NCBI GenBank assembly: GCA_041906305.1
Contig: JAYRJL010000006.1
Location: forward strand, 186,001-250,000
Length of the DNA: 64,000 bases
Direction: 5' to 3'
Source: SHVZ01 sp041906305
GTDB taxonomy: Bacteria; Pseudomonadota; Alphaproteobacteria; SHVZ01
Shown: positions 54,548 to 62,095 of the stretch, in pieces
How the letters are laid out: each line of letters opens with the position of its first letter
Position numbering within the stretch: position 1 is the first letter of the stretch
Notes under the pieces: model-generated
Told to the model about the DNA's origin: nothing
Seen by the model: only the letters and a program-made list of their open reading frames with translations
Database searches by the model: none
Translations under genes and position numbers: made by a program

Positions 54548-56017
54548 CTAGCGGAACGCCGGCTCGTCGAAGCTCCGGAGCTTCCGCGAATGCAGGTCGC
54601 GGACGCCCTGGGCGCGCAGGATGTTGATGGTCTCGATGCCGATGGTCAGGTGCTGGCTGATGCGCTCGCGATACATCGCGTTCGCCATGCCACGCAGCTT
54701 GATCTCGCCATGCAGCGGCTTGTCGGAGACGCAGAGCAAGGTGCCGTAGGGCACGCGCAGCCGGAAGCCGTTGGCGGCGATGGTCGCCGATTCCATGTCG
54801 ACCGCGATCGCCCGGCTCTGGTTCAGCCGTTCATAGAGCTCGGCGTAGCGGAGCTCCCAGTTGCGGTTGTCGGTGGTGGCGACCGTGCCGGTACGCATCC
54901 GGGTCTTGAGGTCGCGGCCGGCAAGGCCGGTGACCCGCTGCACGGCCTCCTGCAGCGCCACCTGGACCTCGGCGATCGGCGGCACCGGGACCCAGACCGG
55001 CAGGTCCTGGTCGAGCACGTGGTCCTCGCGCACGTATCCGTGGGCGAGCACGTAGTCGCCGAGGAACTGGCTGCGCCGGAGCCCCGCGCAATGACCGAGC
55101 ATCAGCCAGCAATGCGGGCGCAGCACCGCCAGATGATCGGTGATGGTCTTGGCGTTGGACGGGCCGACGCCGATGTTGATCAGCGAGATTCCCGAGCGGT
55201 CGGGCGCGACCAGGTGATAGGCCGGCATCTGCGGCAGGTGGGTCACCGGTGCGCCGGATGGATGATCGCGAACCAGCCGCGCGTTCGGCGTCACCACGTC
55301 GCCCGGCTCGACGAAATGCGTGTAGGTGTCGCCCTTCTCGACCTGCTGTCGCGCATAGAGCCGGAAGGCATCGACGTAGCGCTGGTAGTTCGTCAGCAGG
55401 ATGAAGCGCTGCACGTGGCGCGGGGACGTCGCCGTGTAGTGCGCGATACGGTGCAGCGAGTAGTCGACACGCTCGGCCTCGAACAGCGCCAGCGGCTTCG
55501 GGCGTCCGGGCGGCGTGTGCCGCGTGCCGTTGGCGATCGAATCGTCGGTCGCCGAGAGATCCGGCAGCGCGAACAGCTCCTGCATCGCCGCCAGCTGCGC
55601 CTCGGTGATGTCCGCGGTCGAGTCCTCGACGATGAAGGGCAGCGGGATCTGTCGGTCGCTGACCCCGACCACGACCGGGACCCGGTGATGCTCCATCAGG
55701 AGAGCCAGCTGCTCGCGATAGTAGTCGGCGAAAAGGTCGGGACGGGTCAGGGTCGTGCCATAGACGCCCGGGTCGAGCAGCGCGCCGTAGCTCAGCCGCG
55801 CATCGATGCGGAGATCTGCAAGCCCCACCTGGAGGCCGACATAGGGATAGTTGGCGCCGGTCGCCGACAGCTTCGGCCCTTCCGGCCGGGTCAGCGCGGC
55901 GAACGCGCTTCGAATCGTGTCTGCCGAGCGGGCGAATATCTCCTCGATCCGCGCCACCGCCTGGTCGGCATCGGTGAAAGTCTGCAGCGACTGGGCCAGG
56001 CCGTGACCGGCATCCAC
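54548..56017 (-). CDS. amn: AMP nucleosidase
   Basis: 489 residues (E. coli Amn 484). An N-terminal Amn-specific domain (KLSATGANYPYVGLQVGLADLRIDARLSYG style) is followed by the PNP_UDP_1 phosphorylase-like catalytic domain with INIGVGPSNAKT, GHCAGLR and the purine-binding AVDMESATIAANGFR, which holds the catalytic acid region. The enzyme splits AMP to adenine and ribose 5-phosphate. The start is GTG at 56017 (VDAGHGLAQ) with GGGGAG upstream. It is convergent with the fliL-like gene and divergent from the Gfo/Idh/MocA gene. Confidence 0.93.
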   Translation of the reverse strand: MDAGHGLAQSLQTFTDADQAVARIEEIFARSADTIRSAFAALTRPEGPKLSATGANYPYVGLQVGLADLRIDARLSYGALLDPGVYGTTLTRPDLFADYYREQLALLMEHHRVPVVVGVSDRQIPLPFIVEDSTADITEAQLAAMQELFALPDLSATDDSIANGTRHTPPGRPKPLALFEAERVDYSLHRIAHYTATSPRHVQRFILLTNYQRYVDAFRLYARQQVEKGDTYTHFVEPGDVVTPNARLVRDHPSGAPVTHLPQMPAYHLVAPDRSGISLINIGVGPSNAKTITDHLAVLRPHCWLMLGHCAGLRRSQFLGDYVLAHGYVREDHVLDQDLPVWVPVPPIAEVQVALQEAVQRVTGLAGRDLKTRMRTGTVATTDNRNWELRYAELYERLNQSRAIAVDMESATIAANGFRLRVPYGTLLCVSDKPLHGEIKLRGMANAMYRERISQHLTIGIETINILRAQGVRDLHSRKLRSFDEPAFR

Positions 56018-56093
56018 GTCTCGTCTCTCCCCTTTCCTGCCGGCCCCCACTATAAACCCATCTGATGGAAGCCAGGCCAGAGCGGGGACACGC

Positions 56094-57044
56094 TTGAGCG
56101 AGGTCAAGGTCGCGGTCGTCGGCGTCGGCCATTTCGGTCGGCTTCATGCCGAGAAGTATCGAAGCCTGCCGGGCGTCCGGCTGCTCGGCGTCGTCGACCC
56201 CGACCGCGAGCGGGCCGCGGCCGTGGCCGGGCCCCTCGGGGTGGAGGTGTTCACCGGTCTCGACCAGATCATCGGCAAGGTCGACGCGGTCTCCGTCGCC
56301 GTCCCCACCCGCGCGCATTTCGACGTCGCCTCGGCCTGCCTGAAGGCCGGCATCCACTGCCTAGTCGAGAAGCCGATCGCCGAGACGGTCGACCAGGCGG
56401 CGGCGCTGGTGCAGCTCGCCAGGGAGATGGGCCGCATCCTGCAGGTCGGCCATCTCGTCCGCTTCGACGCCGCGCGCGACGCGATGAGCGGCGTGATCGA
56501 CCGGCCGATGTTCATCGAGTGCCACCGGATCGCGCCGTTCAAGCCGCGCGGCACCGATGTCAGCGTCATCCTCGATCTGATGATCCACGACATCGACCTG
56601 GTGCTTGACCTGGTCGGCCGGCCGATCGTCGACCTGGACGCGGTCGGCGTTCCGGTGCTCGGCGACAACGAGGACATCGCCAACGCCCGCCTGGTGTTCG
56701 AGGGCGGCTGCGTCGCCAACGTGACCGCGAGCCGGATCAGCATGAAGAGCGAGCGCACGATGCGCCTCTTCCAGAAGTCGGGCTACGGCCGCGTCGACTT
56801 CATCAAGCGCAAGTTCACCTGGATCAAGCGCGGCGGCCCGGTGGTCGACGGCTTCCCCAATTTCCAGATCGAGGAACGCGACCTCCCGGAGACCGACCCG
56901 CTCAAGCTCGAGATCGCGTCGTTCGTCGAGTGCGTGCGCTCCGGCAAGGCACCGCTGGTCGACGGCGAAGCGGGCCTCCGCGCGCTCGAGGCGGCACTCC
57001 GCATCACCAAGGCGCTTCAGGACTGGGCGGCGAAGGCGGGCTGA
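56094..57044 (+). CDS. Gfo/Idh/MocA family oxidoreductase
   Basis: 316 residues. Rossmann domain with VAVVGVGHFGRLHAEKY, the EKPIAETVDQA motif with the catalytic-site Lys, and the C-terminal domain with MIHDIDLVLDLVG. The overall pattern resembles UDP-N-acetylglucosamine 3-dehydrogenase (GnnA) and its relatives that stand in alphaproteobacterial lipid A loci, but no lpx gene is adjacent, so the substrate is open. The start is TTG at 56094, with GGGGA before it; no ATG fits the frame. Confidence 0.87.
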   Translation: MSEVKVAVVGVGHFGRLHAEKYRSLPGVRLLGVVDPDRERAAAVAGPLGVEVFTGLDQIIGKVDAVSVAVPTRAHFDVASACLKAGIHCLVEKPIAETVDQAAALVQLAREMGRILQVGHLVRFDAARDAMSGVIDRPMFIECHRIAPFKPRGTDVSVILDLMIHDIDLVLDLVGRPIVDLDAVGVPVLGDNEDIANARLVFEGGCVANVTASRISMKSERTMRLFQKSGYGRVDFIKRKFTWIKRGGPVVDGFPNFQIEERDLPETDPLKLEIASFVECVRSGKAPLVDGEAGLRALEAALRITKALQDWAAKAG

Positions 57045-57158
57045 CGCCACTCAATTCCGCGTCTTAGGCCTGGGTCTTGCCAAGCGGATGTGGCGAGGAT
57101 CATGATTTCTACCGCATCCGAAATCCTTCGGGCGACCTGCACAACACGGGAGGCATTC

Positions 57159-58061
57159 ATGTCCGACAACGAAACCCGGGCTCGCCGGGACTTTCTCAAG
57201 ATCGGCGGGCTCGGCCTCGCCGTCGGTGCGGCCGCCGCCGCGACGCTCGACGTGCAGAAGGCCGCCGCGCAGGCGGCTCCGGCCAGCCTGCTTCGCACCG
57301 TGCTGAACCGCGGCAAGCTGATCGTCGGCACCGGCTCGACCAACGCCCCCTGGCACTTCGAGAACGACAAGGGCGAGCTCACCGGCATGGACATCGCCAT
57401 GGCGCGCATCCTGGCTGCCGGCCTGTTCGGCGCCGGCCGCGACGCCAAGGAGGACCTGAGCAAGGTCGAGTTCGTGAAGCAGGACCCGGCGTCGCGCATC
57501 CCGAACATCACCTCGGGCAAGGTCGACATCGTCATCCAGTTCATGACCGTCTCGCCGGCGCGCGCGCAGCTCGTCAACTTCTCGCGACCCTACTATGTCG
57601 AGGGCGTGGCGCTGCTGACCTCGACCAAGGGCAAGTACAAGACCCACAAGGAGCTGCTCGACGCCGGCAAGAACGCCAAGGCCTCGGTGCTGCAGAATGT
57701 CGACGCCGATCAGCTGGTCGCCCGCGGCCTGCCGCAGGCGCAGGTCATGCAGCTCGACACCCAGGCGAACGCGATCCAGGCGCTGGACTCCGGCCGCTCC
57801 GACGCGGCGGTCATCGACCTCTCGACCGTCGGCTGGCTGGTGAAGCGGAGCCCGGACAAGTATCTGGACTCCGGCTTCCACTACGACACGCAGCTCTACT
57901 CGGCGGCGATGCGCCAGAGCGATCCCGACTGGCTGCATTGGGTCAACACCTGCTTCAACGTCGCCATGCACGGCCATCAGACCGAAATCTACGACGCATC
58001 GTTCGAGGAGTTCTTCGCCGCGAAGCCGCCGCGCCGCGTGCCCGGCTTCCCGACGATCTGA
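57159..58061 (+). CDS. Polar amino acid ABC transporter, substrate-binding protein with Tat-type signal
   Basis: 300 residues. The N-terminus ARRDFLKIGGLGLAVGAAAA is a twin-arginine signal (RRDFLK), uncommon for this family. The mature part is an SBP_bac_3 domain: GKLIVGTGSTNAPWHFENDKG, then GMDIAMARILA and the VDIVIQFMTVSPARA motif that lines the amino acid site. The ATG at 57159 follows GGGAGG. Two permeases and an ATPase follow. The ligand is unknown; a SelA-like PLP enzyme at the operon end suggests an amino acid or amino sugar acid. Confidence 0.9.
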   Translation: MSDNETRARRDFLKIGGLGLAVGAAAAATLDVQKAAAQAAPASLLRTVLNRGKLIVGTGSTNAPWHFENDKGELTGMDIAMARILAAGLFGAGRDAKEDLSKVEFVKQDPASRIPNITSGKVDIVIQFMTVSPARAQLVNFSRPYYVEGVALLTSTKGKYKTHKELLDAGKNAKASVLQNVDADQLVARGLPQAQVMQLDTQANAIQALDSGRSDAAVIDLSTVGWLVKRSPDKYLDSGFHYDTQLYSAAMRQSDPDWLHWVNTCFNVAMHGHQTEIYDASFEEFFAAKPPRRVPGFPTI

Positions 58062-58086
58062 TCCGACAGGCCGGAAACAGCTCCCG

Positions 58087-58123
58087 CCCGTCCCTCCCCT
58101 CGCAATTGGGGGGGAGGAACGGG
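58087..58123 (+). promoter_or_regulatory. Strong intercistronic hairpin between binding protein and permease genes
   Basis: Thirteen-base arms CCCGTCCCTCCCC (58087-58099) and GGGGAGGAACGGG (58111-58123) pair with one mismatch around an 11-base loop. No T-run follows. Such structures commonly protect the upstream binding-protein mRNA from 3' decay and reduce read-through to the permeases, giving the needed excess of binding protein; that role is inferred here. Confidence 0.6.
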
Positions 58124-58147
58124 CCGGGGGCCGGTCGCGATCCATCA

Positions 58148-58816
58148 GTGGAATATCATTTCAACTTCGCCTTCGTCTGGCGCTACGCGGACAAGCTCTA
58201 CTGGGGCCTGCTGCTTTCGCTCGAGATCGCGCTCGTCTCGATCCTGATCGGCATGGTGATCGGGCTGGCGCTGGCGCTGGCCTATACCGGCGGCAACCGT
58301 CTCGTGCGGGCTTGCGTCTCGGCCTATGTCGAGTTCATCCGCAACGTGCCGCTGCTGCTGCTGGTCTATCTCGTCTTCTACGGCATCCCGTCCGCCGGCG
58401 GCTTCGCCTATGACGCCAAGACCAGTTTCGTCGCGACGCTCGCCCTCTACTCGGGCGCCTACCTCGTCGAGGTGTTCCGCGCCGGCCTGGACGCGATTCC
58501 GAAAGGCCTGATCGACGCCGGCAAGGCGATCGGGCTCACGCCCTGGCAGCGCTTCCTCTACGTGCGCGCACCGATGATGTTCCGGATCGTGCTGCCGTCG
58601 CTGTCCAACGTGTATGTCTCGCTGTTCAAGGACACCTCGCTCGCCTACGTGATCGCGGTGCCGGAGCTCACCTACGGCGCCAACTGGATCAAGACCAACA
58701 CCTTCCGCGTGATCGAGGTCTGGCTCGTGGTCTGGCCGATGTATCTCGTCACCTGCTACGTGCTGCTCTACGGGCTCCGCATCCTGGAGCGTCGCTTCTC
58801 GCTGGTGCGGCGATGA
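58148..58816 (+). CDS. Polar amino acid ABC transporter, permease 1
   Basis: 222 residues, HisM/GlnP type with about five helices. The segment FIRNVPLLLLVYLVFYG and the EAA loop GLIDAGKAIGLTPWQRFLYVRAPMMFRIVLPS are characteristic. The best start is GTG at 58148 (VEYHFNFAFVWRY), 86 bp after the binding-protein stop and after the hairpin; no ATG fits. The stop overlaps the second permease by 4 bp. Confidence 0.88.
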   Translation: MEYHFNFAFVWRYADKLYWGLLLSLEIALVSILIGMVIGLALALAYTGGNRLVRACVSAYVEFIRNVPLLLLVYLVFYGIPSAGGFAYDAKTSFVATLALYSGAYLVEVFRAGLDAIPKGLIDAGKAIGLTPWQRFLYVRAPMMFRIVLPSLSNVYVSLFKDTSLAYVIAVPELTYGANWIKTNTFRVIEVWLVVWPMYLVTCYVLLYGLRILERRFSLVRR

Positions 58817-59463
58817 TCCAGTTCATCGTCAGCACGCTCCCCTTTCTCTGGGACGGACTGCTGGTGACGCTCGCCGTCTCCGGCCTAGTCGTCGCCTCCT
58901 CGCTGGTTTCGGGTGTGCTGTTCGGCATCGGCCTGGTCTACGGGCCATGGTGGATCGCGCTGCCGATCCGAGCCTACTCCGACATCCTGCGCGGAACCCC
59001 GCTGATCGTCCTGATCTTCCTGATCATCTATGGCCTGCCATTGATCGGCATCGACTTCGGCAACTATGCCTCGGCGGCGGTCGCGCTCGCCGCGTTCAAG
59101 ACCGCGCATGTCGCCGAGATCACGCGTGGCGCGATCCAGTCGATCCACTACGGCCAGACCGATGCCGGCAAGGCGATCGGCCTCACCTTCCGTCAGCGCC
59201 TCCAGTACGTGATCCTGCCGCAGGCGACCCGCCGTTTCCTGCCGCCTTGGATCAATGCGGTCGCCGACGCGGTCAAGGGCTCGGCGCTGGTCTCGCTCGC
59301 CGGCATCGTCGACCTGACGCTCGCGGCCCAGCAGGTGATCGGGCGAACCTACGACCCGCTGCCGATGTACCTGCTCGCCGCCGCCATGTACTTCGCCATC
59401 AACTACAGCCTGAGCCAGGCGAGCCGCCGGCTCGAGGCGCGCTTCGCCTATATCCGGGAGTAG
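58813..59463 (+). CDS. Polar amino acid ABC transporter, permease 2
   Basis: 216 residues, same family as the preceding gene. YSDILRGTPLIVLIFLIIYGLP is the family's RGTPL motif and the EAA loop is TDAGKAIGLTFRQRLQYVILPQATRRFLPP. It forms the heterodimeric membrane channel with permease 1. ATGA overlap with the preceding gene. Confidence 0.9.
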   Translation: MIQFIVSTLPFLWDGLLVTLAVSGLVVASSLVSGVLFGIGLVYGPWWIALPIRAYSDILRGTPLIVLIFLIIYGLPLIGIDFGNYASAAVALAAFKTAHVAEITRGAIQSIHYGQTDAGKAIGLTFRQRLQYVILPQATRRFLPPWINAVADAVKGSALVSLAGIVDLTLAAQQVIGRTYDPLPMYLLAAAMYFAINYSLSQASRRLEARFAYIRE

Positions 59464-59466
59464 CCG

Positions 59467-60234
59467 GTGCCCCAGTCCCTCGTGCAGATCCGCGGCCTCA
59501 AGAAATCCTTCGGCGCCACGCGCGTGCTCGACGGCGTCGACCTCGACGTCGCCCGGGGCGAGGCGGTCTGCGTCATCGGGCCGTCGGGCAGCGGCAAGAC
59601 CACGCTGCTTCGCTGCATCAACCTGCTCGAGTCCTATGACGACGGCTCGATCAAGGTCGACGGCGTCGAGGTGGGTTTCGACGACAACCGGCGCCGCCGC
59701 TCCGAGCGCGCGCTGGCGCCGATCCGTGCGGACATCGGCATGGTGTTCCAGCTGTTCAACCTGTTCCCGCACCTCTCCGCGCTCGACAACGTCATGCTGG
59801 GCTTGACCAAGGTCCGCGGCCTCTCCAAGGCCGAGGCCAAGGACCGCGCCGCGCACTGGCTCGCCCGCGTCGGCCTCTCCGACAAGCTGCAGAACCTGCC
59901 GAGCCAGCTCTCCGGCGGCCAGCAGCAGCGCGTCGGCATCGCGCGCGCCGTGGCGATGGAGCCCAAGGTGCTGCTGCTCGACGAGATCACCTCGGCGCTC
60001 GACCCCGAGCTGGTCGGCGAGGTGCTGTCGGTGGTCCAGGGCCTGGCGCGCGACGGCATGACGATGATCGTCGTCACCCACGAGATGACCTTCGCCCGCG
60101 ACGTCGGATCGCGCATCGTCTTCATGGACGACGGCCATGTCGTGGTCGACGGGCCATCGCGCGACGTGCTCGCCAACGCGGCCAGCAACGAGCGGCTCAA
60201 GTCCTTCCTGTCGCGCATCGAGATGAAGCACTGA
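59467..60234 (+). CDS. Polar amino acid ABC transporter, ATP-binding protein
   Basis: 255 residues (HisP/GlnQ type). Walker A GPSGSGKTT, signature LSGGQQQRVGIARA, Walker B VLLLDEITSALDPEL, and the H-loop in VVTHEM. The start is GTG at 59467, 3 bp after the permease stop, and the gene is followed after 2 bp by the SelA-like gene. Asp-Glu-Ile instead of the usual Asp-Glu-Pro after Walker B is a small deviation. Confidence 0.93.
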   Translation: MPQSLVQIRGLKKSFGATRVLDGVDLDVARGEAVCVIGPSGSGKTTLLRCINLLESYDDGSIKVDGVEVGFDDNRRRRSERALAPIRADIGMVFQLFNLFPHLSALDNVMLGLTKVRGLSKAEAKDRAAHWLARVGLSDKLQNLPSQLSGGQQQRVGIARAVAMEPKVLLLDEITSALDPELVGEVLSVVQGLARDGMTMIVVTHEMTFARDVGSRIVFMDDGHVVVDGPSRDVLANAASNERLKSFLSRIEMKH

Positions 60235-60236
60235 TC

Positions 60237-61439
60237 ATGTCCGAGCGTTCCGACGTCCGCCAGCGCCTGGGCCTTCGGCCGATCATCAACGTCTCCGGCA
60301 CGATGACCGCGCTCGGCGCCTCGATCGTCGTGCCCGAGGCGGTCAAGGTCGCGAGCGAGGTCCTGCCGGAATGGGTCGAGATCAACGACCTCCAGCGGAA
60401 GGCGAGCGCGGCCATCGCCCGACTCACCGGATCGGAAGCAGGTTACGTCACGGCGTCGGCCTCGGCCGGCATCACGCTGGCGCTCGCCGGCTGCATGACC
60501 GGCCCGGACCTGGCGAAGATCGAGCAGCTTCCCGACACCACCGGCATGAAGAACGAGGTGGTGATCATGATGGGCCACATGACCGGCTACGGCGCGCCGA
60601 TCGAGCAGGCGATCCGGCTGGCCGGTGCCGCCTGCGTGCCGATCGGCAACGTCACCGACGCGAGGCCCTACCAGCTTGCCGCCAAGATCACCGAGCGGAC
60701 CGCGGCGGCGCTCTTTGTCGTCTCGCACCACACGGTGCAGTACGGCCAGATCCCGCTCGAGGAGTTCGCCCGCGTCGCCCACGATCACGGCGTGCCGGTC
60801 GTGGCCGACCTCGCTTCCGAGTACGACCTCAGGGGCTTTCATGCGGCCGGCGCCGACCTGGTGATCTACAGCGCGCACAAGTTCCTCGGCGGGCCGACTG
60901 CCGGCATCGTCGGCGGGAAGAAGCATCTCGTTCGGTCCGCCTTCCTGCAGAATTCGGGCATCGGCCGCGGCATGAAGGTCGGCAAGGAGAGCATCGCCGG
61001 CACGATCGCCGCCCTGGAAGCCTGGGAGAGGCGCGACCACGCCGGCATCCGCAGGACCGAGCAGAGCCATCTCGATCTCTGGATGAAGCGCTTCGCCGGC
61101 ATCGAGGGCGTGAGCGCGACGATCATCCCCGACCCGACCGACAACCCCCTCGACCGGCTGATGCTGTCCGTGGATCCCGAGACAGCGCGGATCACCGCCT
61201 GGGAGCTCGCCGACCAGCTCGCGGCCGGCAATCCGCCGGTGATCGTCCGCGACCACGAGGCCGAGCAGGGCTTCTTCCAGCTCGATCCCTGCAACCTGCA
61301 CCCGGGCGAGGCCGAGGTCGTCGCCGACCGCGTGGTCCACGAGCTCGCCGAGGCGCGCAAGCGCAACCGGCCGCAGCAGTACAGCCACGTCGAGCGCAAG
61401 GCTCGGCGCTTCGAGCGCCTGCTCCGCTGGCCGGACTGA
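60237..61439 (+). CDS. SelA-like PLP-dependent enzyme (aminotransferase class V fold)
   Basis: 400 residues. It begins RLGLRPIINVSGTMTALG, the opening of the SelA/D-glucosaminate-6-phosphate ammonia-lyase group. The PLP lysine is in YSAHKFLGGPTAG, preceded by the Asp of VVADLASEYD. True selenocysteine synthase is longer (about 460 residues) and acts with SelB; neither selB nor selD is near, so a catabolic lyase or aminotransferase for the transported compound is more likely. The gene is tightly joined to the amino acid ABC operon. Its TGA overlaps the putative CTG start of the next gene. Confidence 0.83.
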   Translation: MSERSDVRQRLGLRPIINVSGTMTALGASIVVPEAVKVASEVLPEWVEINDLQRKASAAIARLTGSEAGYVTASASAGITLALAGCMTGPDLAKIEQLPDTTGMKNEVVIMMGHMTGYGAPIEQAIRLAGAACVPIGNVTDARPYQLAAKITERTAAALFVVSHHTVQYGQIPLEEFARVAHDHGVPVVADLASEYDLRGFHAAGADLVIYSAHKFLGGPTAGIVGGKKHLVRSAFLQNSGIGRGMKVGKESIAGTIAALEAWERRDHAGIRRTEQSHLDLWMKRFAGIEGVSATIIPDPTDNPLDRLMLSVDPETARITAWELADQLAAGNPPVIVRDHEAEQGFFQLDPCNLHPGEAEVVADRVVHELAEARKRNRPQQYSHVERKARRFERLLRWPD

Positions 61440-62095
61440 CGCTCGACCGCATCGAGGAGCGCACTGCCGGGGCCGGGCTCCGGTTACGCGGCGCCTTTCA
61501 CGCAACGCCCGACGATGCGGTGGAAGCGGCGACGATCGTCCTGCTCGGCTGGATCGGCGGCGATTCCTGGGACGACTTCGCGTCGTCACCCGAAGCGGGG
61601 GACGGCGCCCCGAACCCGCTCGACCGCTGGTCGCGCCGGGTGATCGACGCCATCGCAGGCGACCTCGGCGCGACGGCACTCTATCCGTTCGTGGGGCCGC
61701 CCTGGCTGCCGTTCCAGCGCTGGGCAATGAAGGCCGAGCCGGTCGCGGCGTCGCCGCTCGGCATCCTGATCCATCCGGATTGGGGTCTCTGGCACAGCTA
61801 TCGCGGCGCGCTCGCCTTTCGCGAGGGGCTCGACCTGCCGGCAACCGCGGCGCGCGCCAGCCCCTGCGCGAGCTGCGCCGCGAAGCCCTGCCTCTCGGCC
61901 TGTCCGGTATCGGCGTTCTCAGGCGAGGGCTACGACGTCGCCGGCTGCCGCGCCCACATCGCGACGCCGGCGGGGACAGACTGCATGTCCGGGGGCTGCC
62001 TCGCCCGCATCTCCTGCCCGGTGGACGCCGCGCATCGCTACACGGGCGCCCAGGCCACCTTTCACATGCGGGCCTTCAGTCGCCCTGGCCCTTGA
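61436..62095 (+). CDS. Ferredoxin-like protein, possible CTG start
   Basis: 219 residues if initiated at CTG 61436. A C-terminal cysteine-rich segment reads SPCASCAAKPCLSACPV, followed by further Cys in AGCRAH, DCMSGGCLARISCPV; this is a [4Fe-4S] dicluster type arrangement as in QueG-related ferredoxins. The N-terminal two thirds (LTLDRIEERTAGAGLRLRG, TIVLLGWIGG) resembles a small alpha/beta domain found with it. There is no ATG, GTG or TTG in frame near the expected N-terminus. The next possible start, GTG at 61520, would remove the first beta strand. CTG overlaps the upstream TGA as CTGA, mimicking ATGA coupling. Function unknown. Confidence 0.7.
   Translation: MTLDRIEERTAGAGLRLRGAFHATPDDAVEAATIVLLGWIGGDSWDDFASSPEAGDGAPNPLDRWSRRVIDAIAGDLGATALYPFVGPPWLPFQRWAMKAEPVAASPLGILIHPDWGLWHSYRGALAFREGLDLPATAARASPCASCAAKPCLSACPVSAFSGEGYDVAGCRAHIATPAGTDCMSGGCLARISCPVDAAHRYTGAQATFHMRAFSRPGP

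Noticed and set aside
60237..61439. Genuine selenocysteine synthase SelA
   Set aside because: Too short, no SelB, SelD or tRNA-Sec gene nearby, and joined to an amino acid importer.
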